Source: JACCXJ01 sp050740695
Lineage (GTDB): Bacteria; Pseudomonadota; Gammaproteobacteria; JACCXJ01
Length of the DNA stretch: 64,000 nt
Direction: 5' to 3'
NCBI GenBank assembly: GCA_050740695.1
Contig: JBOIDR010000002.1
Coordinates: 1-64,000 of the forward strand
The notes under the pieces are model-generated. The model did no database searches, was not told the origin of the DNA, and saw only the letters and a program-made list of their open reading frames with translations. Positions 57,094-64,000 of the stretch are shown one piece after another; the first letter of the stretch is position 1, and each line of letters begins with the position of its first letter. A program made the position numbers and the translations under genes.

Positions 57094-57238
57094 GGGCCTA
57101 ACACGCAGGCAAGGGGTCAGCTTGAACCTTCCCCGAAAACGCCCGGATGGACCACGGATGGCTCGTAGAAGCAATCCGAGCTTACCGGTTGCAGCGTTGG
57201 CACCGTGGACGGCGGAGATACCGAGGTCGGTGTAGTAA

Positions 57239-57350
57239 GCGCAGGGTGCGCTGTGCGCACGCGGAATGGCCGAGTATGCCTCTGAGTGGTTACCGTGAAC
57301 CCAACGCTCGATCCGCGTGCGCACCGCAAACCACGCGGTGCACACCCTAC
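57239..57350. repeat. Imperfect inverted repeat of the GTGCGC...GCGCAC type
   Basis: Left GCGCAGGGTGCGCTGTGCGC (57239-57264 region) and right CCGCGTGCGCACCGC...GCGGTGCACACCCTACG (57313-57350) are partly complementary. A second, related copy is at 58834-58910. No gene is supported in 57094-57425. Confidence 0.5.
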
Positions 57351-57425
57351 GACTGCTATTCCCACGGGGAAACCAGGGTAGGGGCCACGGCAGGTACGCA
57401 CGGGCCTCTACCCTCCACTTTTACC

Positions 57426-58295
57426 ATGGATGAGGGTAACCATCTGAGAGATGAGACACATCGAGACGTAGCAGTAGAAGCGTATCGGGCCTATGCAAGT
57501 GGGAAGCTTCCAGTAACGACTTTGAATCTTCGCGGTCCGATCAGTCCTAGGATTCTTGCGCAAGGTCAACGCGCCATGAGGAATCCATCATTTGCGTCAC
57601 TCTTAACTCCAACCGAACCGCATGGTATACTCTACATTGGTGGGCATACATCCGGTAAAGATACCATGCGTTTCATGAAGATGATCAATGCGTGCAGGCG
57701 AGCAGAGGATACATACATTCGCAAGAGATATGCAGAGAACGATAAGTGGCACGCTCACAAGGTCGCTAATATGTTGACGACAGGCCTTCTTCGAACAGGA
57801 TTCTCAATAAGGGATTGGTGGATATTGTCGATGGAGGGCAAATATATGGCGAGTTTGAGTTGCTGGTAGGGTACCAAGAAACATTTCACCGTTTGCCTCC
57901 TTGGAACTCCAAGCGGGATGCAGATTCAGCTTACATCCGTTCGCTCAACGTGACTAAAGACCAATTTGCTATTGGAACAAGAACTTGTCACACAGAGTGG
58001 CTCGCGGATGCTTGTCCAGGGCTAACCGCTCTCACGGGCCAAGTTCTGGGTGGTGGGATCGAGCACGGCGAGAGGCTGTCAGTTTTAGTTAATGCTTCTG
58101 CAATCTCGAAGGCGCTTTGTGTTCGCTAACAGGCATGCCACCTATCACGGTTTGGTAGCGATTGGTCCTTTTGAGCGGGGCCCAGATACCCTGCCCTATT
58201 CCATCCCTCCCATTGCGAGCATTGGCTGGCCTTTGCCCAAGGTTATACCAGAAGGCCGTCGTGTAATCCTCTCTTGCGAACTGCCCGGTGCGCAC
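57426..58295 (+). pseudogene. Broken low-GC gene, two frameshifts
   Basis: Three frames follow each other as one protein: 57426 to about 57805 (MDEGNHLRDETHRDVAVEAY ... LLRTGFSI), then KGLVDIVDGGQIYGEFELLV to about 58120 (ASAISKAL), then FANRHATYHGLVAIGPFERG to about 58295. The first shift is explained by one missing A in AATAAGGG (57810). Original length was about 290 residues. No family recognised; GC is near 50%, unlike the core genes. Confidence 0.55.
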
Positions 58296-58331
58296 CCGCA
58301 TGCTATCGTGGCGTTAGAGCAGGGTACTCGA

Positions 58332-58550
58332 TTAAGCGGCAACGGTTTGTACCTCCGATGGGAGCTTGTTCAGGATCAGTTGCTGAAGCTGGACCTTTTT
58401 GCTCGCGTTGTCGATGTCAATGCCAACAAGGTTTCCGTTGGCGTCATAGTCCACCACAACGCCTTCAGAGATTTCTCGGCTTTCGACACTCGGCTGTTCG
58501 GAGAGGTCAATATATAAGGAATCCGTGTCGGCGTAGTAATTCAGTTTCAT
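58332..58550 (-). CDS. DUF2283 family small protein
   Basis: 72 aa: MKLNYYADTDSLYIDLSEQP, then GVVVDYDANGNLVGIDIDNA, the full DUF2283 pattern. Its start overlaps the end of the upstream 80-aa gene by 4 bases. DUF2283 proteins of this size are frequently the second gene of two-gene modules with a small partner, which suggests a toxin-antitoxin-like unit, although activity has not been shown here. Confidence 0.88.
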   Translation of the reverse strand: MKLNYYADTDSLYIDLSEQPSVESREISEGVVVDYDANGNLVGIDIDNASKKVQLQQLILNKLPSEVQTVAA

Positions 58551-58789
58551 GGCTTGAAACCTCGGTCCAAGAAAGCATTATGGATCGTCACCTTATCCTC
58601 CAACGTGACGACCCGCAAGTAGCGGCCGCCGAGATCCGGGCAAGCGGCCCAGAATCTATATCGGTTGTGTTCCTGGGGTTCCGAACGAACCGGTTCATCA
58701 ACGACTCGAATGCACCATTCCTTCTTGAGATATGGGCGCTTCCGGAGTACCTTATTCTCGAAGTACTCAGTGAACTGATAGGCGGTCAC
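58547..58789 (-). CDS. Small protein paired with DUF2283
   Basis: 80 aa: FTEYFENKVLRKRPYLKKEW, CIRVVDEPVRSE, RYRFWAACPDLGGRYLRVVT and a C-terminal FLDRGFKP. Compact, basic, Trp/Arg-rich, a size and composition like BrnT/DUF4258-type toxins, but I cannot assign the family firmly. Overlaps the DUF2283 gene (ATGA), so the two are co-translated. Confidence 0.72.
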   Translation of the reverse strand: MTAYQFTEYFENKVLRKRPYLKKEWCIRVVDEPVRSEPQEHNRYRFWAACPDLGGRYLRVVTLEDKVTIHNAFLDRGFKP

Positions 58790-59345
58790 GTTTTAACGGG
58801 ATACCCGAGACGGCCTCAAGTCGTAGTCGAGCAAGCGCAGGCGCGCTGTGCGCACCACAAGCTGGATGTTTCCATACGATGAGCCCAATGCGTGGTCCGC
58901 CTGCGCACAGCAAAACCACAAACGACGCGGTTGCTTGTATGCACGGAAACTCCGAATGAGATATCACACGAGCGCTCCTATCTGAAAAGGTGTGGAGATG
59001 CTTAGGCACCCGAAGGACGAGGCTCAAGGACATCGGGCAGCTACCGGTATGCCTCTGGTCCACTCGACCATTCGTTCCATCATTCCCCATTCCAGGCCTA
59101 AGGGGGCAAAGCTGGGCGAACGCCCTTTTTGAACCGGCGTCCTCCAATAAAGGAAGCCATTGAAGGACGGCTGTCTATGTCCTTCTGTATTAGTTCCTTC
59201 ATGGCGAGAAGGCGTTCCAACTCTATGACGATGGTTGGCGGGTAGCGAAGTAAGAGTAAATACTCAGCTTAGCGCCCCCGGCCTGGTTGGACAGATGCGT
59301 GCGGATCAGGCACTAGCACCGTCCTCGCAGGCGGCTGGGTTCTAT
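58790..59345. other. Intergenic stretch with repeat debris
   Basis: 58834-58910 is a second copy of the GCGC-rich inverted repeat. 59205-59252 repeats the gene tail KAFQLYDDGWRVAK-stop found at 26588-26632. No complete gene is supported. Confidence 0.5.
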
Positions 59346-59648
59346 TTAAGCTAGAAAAACTCTGTACGGGTGATAAGTTCCATCTTTATCGCGCACGAAA
59401 AACTCCCCGCCGTTGTCTAGCTCTTTAACAACATCTTCTAATAGCCGTAAAGAGACACGGAAAACCTCGGTTCGAGTGCTTGGTTCCACTCGCTGCCTAA
59501 GTTTCTCAAGCCTTGCTGCCATACTCTTACCTAGCAGGATGTGAATTCGTTCATCCGCCTGAACATGTTCCGTGCTCTTCGTCATCCTCGTGTAAGCTCC
59601 TTCTCCCTCATCTGTGTGTTCGTTAGCTCGCTCAACCAATGCAGACAT
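59346..59648 (-). CDS. Ribbon-helix-helix-like small protein, probable autoregulator
   Basis: 100 aa from the ATG at 59648 with GGGGG upstream; a longer frame to 59837 overlaps the preceding gene and hairpin. The core reads ERIHILLGKSMAARLEKLRQ, then SRTEVFRVSLRLLEDVVKEL (as PSTRTEVFR...), a strand-helix-helix pattern as in RHH repressors. The C-terminus EFFVRDKDGTYHPYRVF is of unknown role. Last gene of a minus-strand mini-operon whose promoter overlaps a palindrome (60208-60224). Confidence 0.65.
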   Translation of the reverse strand: MSALVERANEHTDEGEGAYTRMTKSTEHVQADERIHILLGKSMAARLEKLRQRVEPSTRTEVFRVSLRLLEDVVKELDNGGEFFVRDKDGTYHPYRVFLA

Positions 59649-59712
59649 ATATAACCCCCGTTGATGTGTGGGGGTGAGCGACGTGATACTGTGCCCGACC
59701 CGAGAACATACA

Positions 59713-59737
59713 CCCTGCGTACCCCGTGTACGCAGGG
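59713..59737 (-). terminator. 10-bp perfect hairpin between two small genes
   Basis: CCCTGCGTAC-CCCGT-GTACGCAGGG. It lies just after the stop of the 67-aa membrane protein and before the RHH-like gene; without a U-run it may act as an attenuator or mRNA stabiliser rather than a full terminator. Confidence 0.45.
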
Positions 59738-59752
59738 CGTCGCGTCCATGAT

Positions 59753-59956
59753 TTATTGTAAAAGCGCCTGCACGCGGTCCCAAAGCTCCCAAACCGCAAG
59801 TACCGTTCCCGTCGCGGTCCCAGCTGCGATCGCCCACGTTCTTAAAGTCCAGCTTAGCCCCTTAGGGGCGTCAGGCCGGACCAATATCTCAACAACCACC
59901 TGGCCCTCCTCGACGCGCACTATCTTCTTGCGTCGAAGCCATACTAGAAACATCAT
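59753..59956 (-). CDS. Small single-pass membrane protein
   Basis: 67 aa from the ATG pair at 59956/59953, with AGGAGG seven bases upstream. A basic N-terminus (MMFLVWLRRKKIVRV), a short acidic/beta stretch and one hydrophobic segment near the C-terminus (TWAIAAGTATGTVLAVWELW). Size and topology recall small membrane toxins or anchor subunits. It follows two micro-ORFs and precedes the RHH-like gene. Confidence 0.6.
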   Translation of the reverse strand: MMFLVWLRRKKIVRVEEGQVVVEILVRPDAPKGLSWTLRTWAIAAGTATGTVLAVWELWDRVQALLQ

Positions 59957-60038
59957 ATAGATGCCTCCTATCAACTAAGGCACACCCGACCCCGACACAG
60001 CAGAGCGGGGAAAGCTACTCGGGGGCCATTGGCGGGGA

Positions 60039-60068
60039 CTATCCCGCTCCGCTTTCGTGTGAGTTCAT
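60039..60068 (-). CDS. Micro-ORF 2, nonapeptide
   Basis: ATGAACTCA start encodes MNSHESGAG-stop, with AGGAGA four bases upstream. Its sequence parallels micro-ORF 1 (MNS...E-GG/G), indicating tandem duplication of a tiny translated unit. Confidence 0.45.
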   Translation of the reverse strand: MNSHESGAG

Positions 60069-60122
60069 GGTGTCTCCTCGAAGTTGATTGGAATTATGCT
60101 ACGACGTCCTTTGTGGAGGTGG

Positions 60123-60158
60123 TTACCCGCCGCCTCTTTCATAAGCCATTGAGTTCAT
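60123..60158 (-). CDS. Micro-ORF 1, undecapeptide
   Basis: Encodes MNSMAYERGGG-stop with AGGAGA seven bases upstream. First translatable unit after the promoter at 60231-60258. Could be a leader peptide or a true microprotein. Confidence 0.45.
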   Translation of the reverse strand: MNSMAYERGGG

Positions 60159-60207
60159 GATATTTTCTCCTGTCAAAGGTTGATGCACCATTGGTTGGTG
60201 CGGACGC

Positions 60208-60258
60208 GTGGATACGTGATCCACACATGTAGTCTAGCACGCCCTTGGGCCATGTCAA
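60208..60258 (-). promoter_or_regulatory. Sigma70 promoter with overlapping operator palindrome
   Basis: On the minus strand TTGACA (60258-60253), 16 bases, TAGACT (60236-60231), then GTGGAT-CACGT-ATCCAC (60224-60208) over the expected transcription start. It reads into the micro-ORFs, the membrane protein and the RHH-like gene, which may bind the palindrome. Confidence 0.6.
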
Positions 60259-60444
60259 CCCCCCCAGGGGGCCTCTTTATGCCCATGGAGTGCTATGGTT
60301 AGAGCGCGATTGGACCATGAGGGTCGACGGAAGGTTCCGGCGCGTGTGCTGTGACGGCTTCAGGAAGCAGCAAAGAAATCAAGCCGTGCGGCCGCCAGAC
60401 CAGCGCTTGGTGGCCTCGCGACCGGCAGTGGTGAGAAATCGGGG

Positions 60445-61881
60445 CTACAGCGCCTCCGACGCGAAGTCAGCAAGCCGTGAACGCTCGCCGCGCAAGAGGA
60501 TCACGTGGCCGCTGTACTCCCACTCTTTGAAACGGTCCACCGCGTAGGTCAGGCCCGAGGTGGTCTCGCTCAGGTAAGGCGTGTCGATCTGGGCGAGGTT
60601 GCCGAGGCAGACGATCTTGGTGCCGGGGCCGGCGCGGGTGATGAGGGTTTTCATCTGCTTCGCGGTCAGGTTCTGGGCCTCGTCGATGATCACGTAGCGG
60701 TTCAGGAAGGTGCGGCCGCGCATGAAGTTGAGCGAGCGGATCTTGATGCGCTTCTGTAACAGATCGGTGGTGGCGGTGCGCCCCCAGTCTCCGCCGACAT
60801 CGGTCTGCGTGAGGACCTCCAGGTTGTCGGGCAAGGCCCCCATCCAGGGCGTCATCTTCTCCTCCTCGGTGCCCGGGAGGAAACCGATGTCCTCGCCCAC
60901 CGGCACCGTGATGCGGGTCATGACGATCTCGCGATAACGCTGCATCTCCATGGTCTGCGCGAGGCCCGCGGCGAGGGCCAGCAAGGTCTTGCCGGTCCCG
61001 GCCGTGCCGAGCACGGTCACGAAATCGACACTAGGGTCCATGAGCAGGTTCAAGGCGTAGCTCTGCTCGCGGTTGCGGGCGGTGATGCCCCAGACGGCGT
61101 TGCGGGCCGCCCGGTGATCTACGACCTTCTGGAGCGTGGTGCGCTCGCCCTGCCCGCGCCGGACGATGACCTCGAAGTCCTCCTTGCCGGGCTGGTAGAG
61201 GAATTCGTTCGGGTACCAGCGCGCTACCTGCGGCCCCTGCACGTCATAGAAGGTATGACCGTGCTCCTGCCAGCAGCGCATGTCCTCGCCATGATCCTCC
61301 CAGAAATCGGGGGGGAGCTCGTGGGTGCCGGCATAGAGCAGGCGGGCGTCGTCGATGACCCGGTCGCTGTAGTAGTCCTCGGCCGGGACGCCCAGGACAC
61401 GCGCCTTGATGCGCAGGTTGATGTCCTTGGAGACCAGGATGACGGTGCGCTCGGGACGGAGCGGCCCGAGGGCGATGGCCACGGCCAGGATGATGTGATC
61501 CGGCTTGTTGCCGGGCACGGGCGCGGGCAGGTCCACGCTGAGCTGTTCGGTCTGCAGGAACAGGCGTCCGCCCCGCGGCCCCGGAGGAGCAATCGATCCC
61601 CCGGGGAGGTCGCCGTTGCGAGCGCTCGTCGGCTGCGGGAGCGGCAGCCCCTCTTCGATGGCCCGGCGATCGGCGTCGCCGATCAGCTCATCCAGGAAGC
61701 GGCTGACCTGGCGGGCGTTGCGGGCCAGCTCCGAGGCGCCCTTCTTGGCCGCGTCCATCTCCTCCAGGACCACCATGGGCACGTACAGATCGTGCTCCTC
61801 GAAGCGGAACAACGCCGTCGGATCGTGCAGCAACACATTGGTGTCGAGCACGAACAGCCGCAGACCAGACTCGGTGACCAC
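60445..61881 (-). CDS. phoH: PhoH family protein with N-terminal PIN domain
   Basis: 478 aa, GTG start. N-terminal PIN ribonuclease domain (LFVLDTNVLLHDPTAL, VLEEMD, ILVSKDINLRIKA) followed by a PhoH ATPase with Walker A GTAGTGKTLLAL and Walker B YVIIDEAQNLT, ending at LRGERSRLADFASEAL. PIN-PhoH proteins are RNA-unwinding/cleaving enzymes. The start lies 33 bases after the bcp stop on the same strand, so co-transcription with gcvR and bcp is likely. The 180 bases between its stop and 60260 hold no gene. Confidence 0.95.
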   Translation of the reverse strand: MVTESGLRLFVLDTNVLLHDPTALFRFEEHDLYVPMVVLEEMDAAKKGASELARNARQVSRFLDELIGDADRRAIEEGLPLPQPTSARNGDLPGGSIAPPGPRGGRLFLQTEQLSVDLPAPVPGNKPDHIILAVAIALGPLRPERTVILVSKDINLRIKARVLGVPAEDYYSDRVIDDARLLYAGTHELPPDFWEDHGEDMRCWQEHGHTFYDVQGPQVARWYPNEFLYQPGKEDFEVIVRRGQGERTTLQKVVDHRAARNAVWGITARNREQSYALNLLMDPSVDFVTVLGTAGTGKTLLALAAGLAQTMEMQRYREIVMTRITVPVGEDIGFLPGTEEEKMTPWMGALPDNLEVLTQTDVGGDWGRTATTDLLQKRIKIRSLNFMRGRTFLNRYVIIDEAQNLTAKQMKTLITRAGPGTKIVCLGNLAQIDTPYLSETTSGLTYAVDRFKEWEYSGHVILLRGERSRLADFASEAL

Positions 61882-61914
61882 CGAGGCGTGCTCTGCAGGT
61901 GGGAGCCGCGCTCC

Positions 61915-62382
61915 CTAAAGGGCCTGGAGCGCCAGCAACACCTCGGCGACGTGGCCTTCCACCTTGACCTTGCGCCATTCCCGGCGCAACACACCGTCGC
62001 CATCGATGAGGAAGGTGCTGCGTTCTATCCCCATCACCTTCCTGCCGTATAGGTTCTTTTCCTTGAGGACATCGTACCGGCGGCACAGGGCCTCGTCCTC
62101 GTCCGACAGGAGATCGAAAGCCAGGCACTCCGCGCCCTTGAAACGCTCGTGGGAGGAGAGCCCGTCGCGCGATACGCCGAGCACCACGGCATGGGCGCGC
62201 GCGAACGCCGGTAATTGATCGCGGAAGTCCCGGCTTTCGATGGTGCAGCCCGGGGTGCTGTCCTTAGGGTAGAAATACAGGACCACGGCCTGGCCCCGGA
62301 GCGCGGACAGCCGGATCGATTTCCCGCTGGTCGCGGGCAGCTCGAAGTCGGGCACCGGCTGGCCGAGTGCGGGCGGGCTCAT
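61915..62382 (-). CDS. bcp: Thioredoxin-dependent thiol peroxidase, PrxQ/Bcp subfamily
   Basis: 155 aa from the ATG at 62382. Peroxidatic Cys46 in STPGCTIESRDFRD, YFYPKD before it, and conserved Arg in the C-terminal half. The Cys five residues after Cys46, which acts as resolving Cys in E. coli Bcp, is replaced by Arg51; Cys86 (AECLAF) and a later Cys are the only other candidates. Reduces hydroperoxides in the cytoplasm. It lies 13 bases after gcvR, the usual gammaproteobacterial pairing. Confidence 0.95.
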   Translation of the reverse strand: MSPPALGQPVPDFELPATSGKSIRLSALRGQAVVLYFYPKDSTPGCTIESRDFRDQLPAFARAHAVVLGVSRDGLSSHERFKGAECLAFDLLSDEDEALCRRYDVLKEKNLYGRKVMGIERSTFLIDGDGVLRREWRKVKVEGHVAEVLLALQAL

Positions 62383-62395
62383 ATCGGCTTCCCTA

Positions 62396-62923
62396 TCACT
62401 TGACGGGTTCCATGACCGCATCCAGGTTGAGCTGGTCGCAGAGATCCATGAACTCGCCGCGCAAGGTGGCGATGGAGGTGTTGGTCGGGACGCTGATGGT
62501 CACGTGCAGGGAGAACATGGGGGTCCCGGTATGGGCGGCCGCGTAGCTACCGGTGTAAAGCTCTTCGATGTTGATGTCCCGCGCCGAGAAGAACTGCGCG
62601 ATGTCGTGGACGATGCCCGGCCGGTCGCTTGCCACCACCTCTACCGCGTAGGGCATGAGGTTGGCGACCTTCTCGCGGACCTCGGTGCGCCGTGAGATGA
62701 GCGTGAGGTCCAGGCTGTCCTCGAGGCGCGGGATCATGCTCTCGATCTTGGCGATCGCATCCCAGGTGCCGGCGAGCAGCAGGATCACGGCGAACTCGCC
62801 GCCAAGGACCGCCATGCGGCTGTCGAGGATGTTGCAGCCGCAGTCCTTGACGGCCTTGGATAATTGGTGCACGAGCCCTGGGCGGTTGTTGCCGAGGGCA
62901 GAGATGACGAAGTGATTCTGCAT
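62396..62923 (-). CDS. gcvR: Glycine cleavage system repressor-like protein, two ACT domains
   Basis: 175 aa from the ATG at 62923. Two ACT domains: the first starts HFVISALGNNRPGLVHQLS, the second VEVVASDRPGIVHDIAQFF. The family includes GcvR, which blocks GcvA activation of gcvTHP; here its partner is unknown. Adjacent to bcp as in many gammaproteobacteria, although dapA, usually next to it, is absent. Confidence 0.9.
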   Translation of the reverse strand: MQNHFVISALGNNRPGLVHQLSKAVKDCGCNILDSRMAVLGGEFAVILLLAGTWDAIAKIESMIPRLEDSLDLTLISRRTEVREKVANLMPYAVEVVASDRPGIVHDIAQFFSARDINIEELYTGSYAAAHTGTPMFSLHVTISVPTNTSIATLRGEFMDLCDQLNLDAVMEPVK

Positions 62924-63326
62924 CCGGGGTCGGGCGCGCGCCGGGGGAGAAGGCGAACGGGAAGTATACCTGAAATCGTGCCGGGATCGGCCAAGCGTGG
63001 GGCGCGCCGGGCACGGCAGATTCGTCTCCCGTCTCCGCCTCAAGCACGGGTGGCGCAGGAGTTTCTCGTCATACGCAGGTAGTCGAGGACCAAGCGTATG
63101 TTTCTGTTCAGTTTGCGCATCGTCTGCGCGACGCTGGATCCGCCTTTGGACTTTATGACCCCGATGGCGAAGCGTTCAAGACGGTCTTCTCGGGCGCCGT
63201 ACAACGGCAGCCCTTTCCTACCTCATCCAGGGTCGGATCTCCAGGATCCGCTATATGTCCCTAACCTCCTTGACGTTCCTGGACAGGACACAGTCGCCCT
63301 GTGGGGGTCCTATAGAGAGCAATCAC
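62924..63326. other. Intergenic region before vapBC
   Basis: About 400 bases with short frames only. The stretch 63060-63300 has coding-like composition and may be remnant transposase DNA, but no product could be identified. Confidence 0.4.
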
Positions 63327-63355
63327 TTGACAGATACCTTGCATTCGCATATGGT
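63327..63355 (+). promoter_or_regulatory. Strong promoter giving a leaderless vapB transcript
   Basis: TTGACA (63327-63332), 17 bases, TATGGT (63350-63355). The vapB ATG begins six bases after the -10, where transcription would start, and there is no Shine-Dalgarno sequence. Confidence 0.55.
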
Positions 63356-63361
63356 CGCGCG

Positions 63362-63640
63362 ATGCAGACCACCCTCCGCATCGACGACCAGCTCTACCGC
63401 GAGGCCAAGGCCGAAGCGGCCCGCGCCGGTGTCACCATCACCGGCTTCATAGAGGAGGCCCTGCGGCTCCGCCTGCGCCACAAGGCCGCGGGCGCGCGGG
63501 CCGTACCGGTCGAGTTGCCCACCGTCGCAGCCGGCAAGGGCTTCCCTTTCGGTCCGGAGGACCTGAAGGTGCTCGCGCGCGAGGCGGATCGGGAGGCCGA
63601 CGGGTTGAAGCTTCGCAGGCCCCGCGTACGGCGTCGCTAG
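63362..63640 (+). CDS. vapB: VapB-type antitoxin
   Basis: 92 aa. The N-terminal MQTTLRIDDQLYREAKAEAA then GVTITGFIEEALRLRL is a ribbon-helix-helix DNA-binding domain; the C-terminal half (FPFGPEDLKVLAREADREA) would wrap the toxin. A longer frame to 63098 has no ribosome site and no homology-like sequence. The vapC gene starts seven bases after its stop. Confidence 0.82.
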   Translation: MQTTLRIDDQLYREAKAEAARAGVTITGFIEEALRLRLRHKAAGARAVPVELPTVAAGKGFPFGPEDLKVLAREADREADGLKLRRPRVRRR

Positions 63641-63646
63641 CGCCCA

Positions 63647-64000
63647 ATGCACCTGCTGGATGCGAACGTCCTCATCTACGCGTTTCGGCGCGACAGCCCG
63701 TACCACGGCCCCTGCTACGCGTGGCTCACCTCGGCCCTTTTACAGGAGTCTCCCGTCGCGACCACCTCCGTGGTCGATCTGGCGCTCCTCCGGATCGTCA
63801 CCCTGCCGTCTCTTGGCAAGGCAGCGGCGGCTGTGGCTGATGTCTTTCGATTCCTGGCAGCGCTCGAGGCTCAGCCGGCAGTGGTCCGGATCGAGCCCAC
63901 AGATCGGCATCTGCCACTCTTCGCGAAGCTTTGCGTCGATCTCAAACTGCGCGGCAACGATATCAACGATGCTTATCTCGCGGCGCTCGCGCTCGAACAT
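63647..64000 (+). CDS. vapC: VapC-type PIN-domain toxin, partial (runs off the window)
   Basis: 118 codons open to the window end, no stop. Starts MHLLDANVLIYAFRRDSPYH with the first PIN Asp, and NDINDAYLAALALEH supplies the late acidic residues (typical VapC is 130-145 aa). A metal-dependent RNase, by family usually cutting tRNA or rRNA. The second acidic position (normally Glu in helix 3) is less clear: VVDLALLRIVT has Asp. Confidence 0.82.
   Translation, partial: MHLLDANVLIYAFRRDSPYHGPCYAWLTSALLQESPVATTSVVDLALLRIVTLPSLGKAAAAVADVFRFLAALEAQPAVVRIEPTDRHLPLFAKLCVDLKLRGNDINDAYLAALALEH

Noticed and set aside
63098..63361. N-terminal extension of vapB
   Set aside because: The extra 88 residues have no homology-like sequence and would run through the promoter; the RHH domain begins at the 63362 ATG.

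Overview
The window looks like chromosomal DNA of a high-GC gammaproteobacterium, probably a Chromatiales-like or chemolithotrophic lineage. Evidence: hemC-hemD-hemX-hemY order, a Mg-type HemB, NtrB/NtrC, an lptM-lysA pair, a gcvR-bcp pair and a MaoP/DUF413 protein. No rRNA, tRNA or CRISPR array was found. The last gene (vapC) runs off the window.

Region 1 (295-21931) is mostly intact. nnr and tsaE are followed by a remarkable run of co-directional genes (2664-14763): a secreted five-heme cytochrome, an 810-residue flavoprotein fused to two cyclic-nucleotide-binding domains and a 16-Cys ferredoxin module, a membrane cytochrome-b-like protein, a protein joining a cytoplasmic FHA domain through one membrane helix to a periplasmic decaheme domain, a PP2C phosphatase, a 1163-residue Ser/Thr kinase with five periplasmic repeats, and a secreted protein made of the same repeat with the same C-terminal tail. 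I read this as a trans-membrane electron conduit under phospho-Thr and cyclic-nucleotide control, and it is the best candidate for an undescribed system. hemB, ntrC-ntrB, a DUF4124 protein, lysA-lptM and two small exported proteins follow.

Region 2 (22373-46190) is accessory and heavily rearranged. A minus-strand sugar operon (spsF-like, split transketolase, aminotransferase, SDR, neuB-like) has been broken. A segment carrying the transketolase C-half, the aminotransferase and part of the SDR is present twice, and between the copies lie IS91-type transposase remnants, a DUF899 cargo segment, a GH13 branching-enzyme-like gene and low-GC genes. An 860-bp low-GC insert separates the transketolase halves. 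Further on are a fic gene split by a mini-IS200 element under a 14-bp palindrome, a SagB-type dehydrogenase, group II intron debris, an ECF42 sigma factor with two DGPF/YCII proteins and a likely cognate promoter, and ruins of hsdM, a KAP ATPase and an IS200 tnpA.

Region 3 (46364-64000) returns to core genes: hemC-hemD-hemX-hemY, a type III polyketide synthase, Fe/Mn SOD, gyrA (Val at the residue-83 quinolone position), maoP, phoH, bcp, gcvR. Between maoP and phoH lies a lower-GC island with a broken gene, a DUF2283 pair, and a small operon (promoter, palindrome, two tandem micro-ORFs, a small membrane protein, a ribbon-helix-helix-like protein). The window ends in a vapBC pair whose vapB appears to be leaderless.
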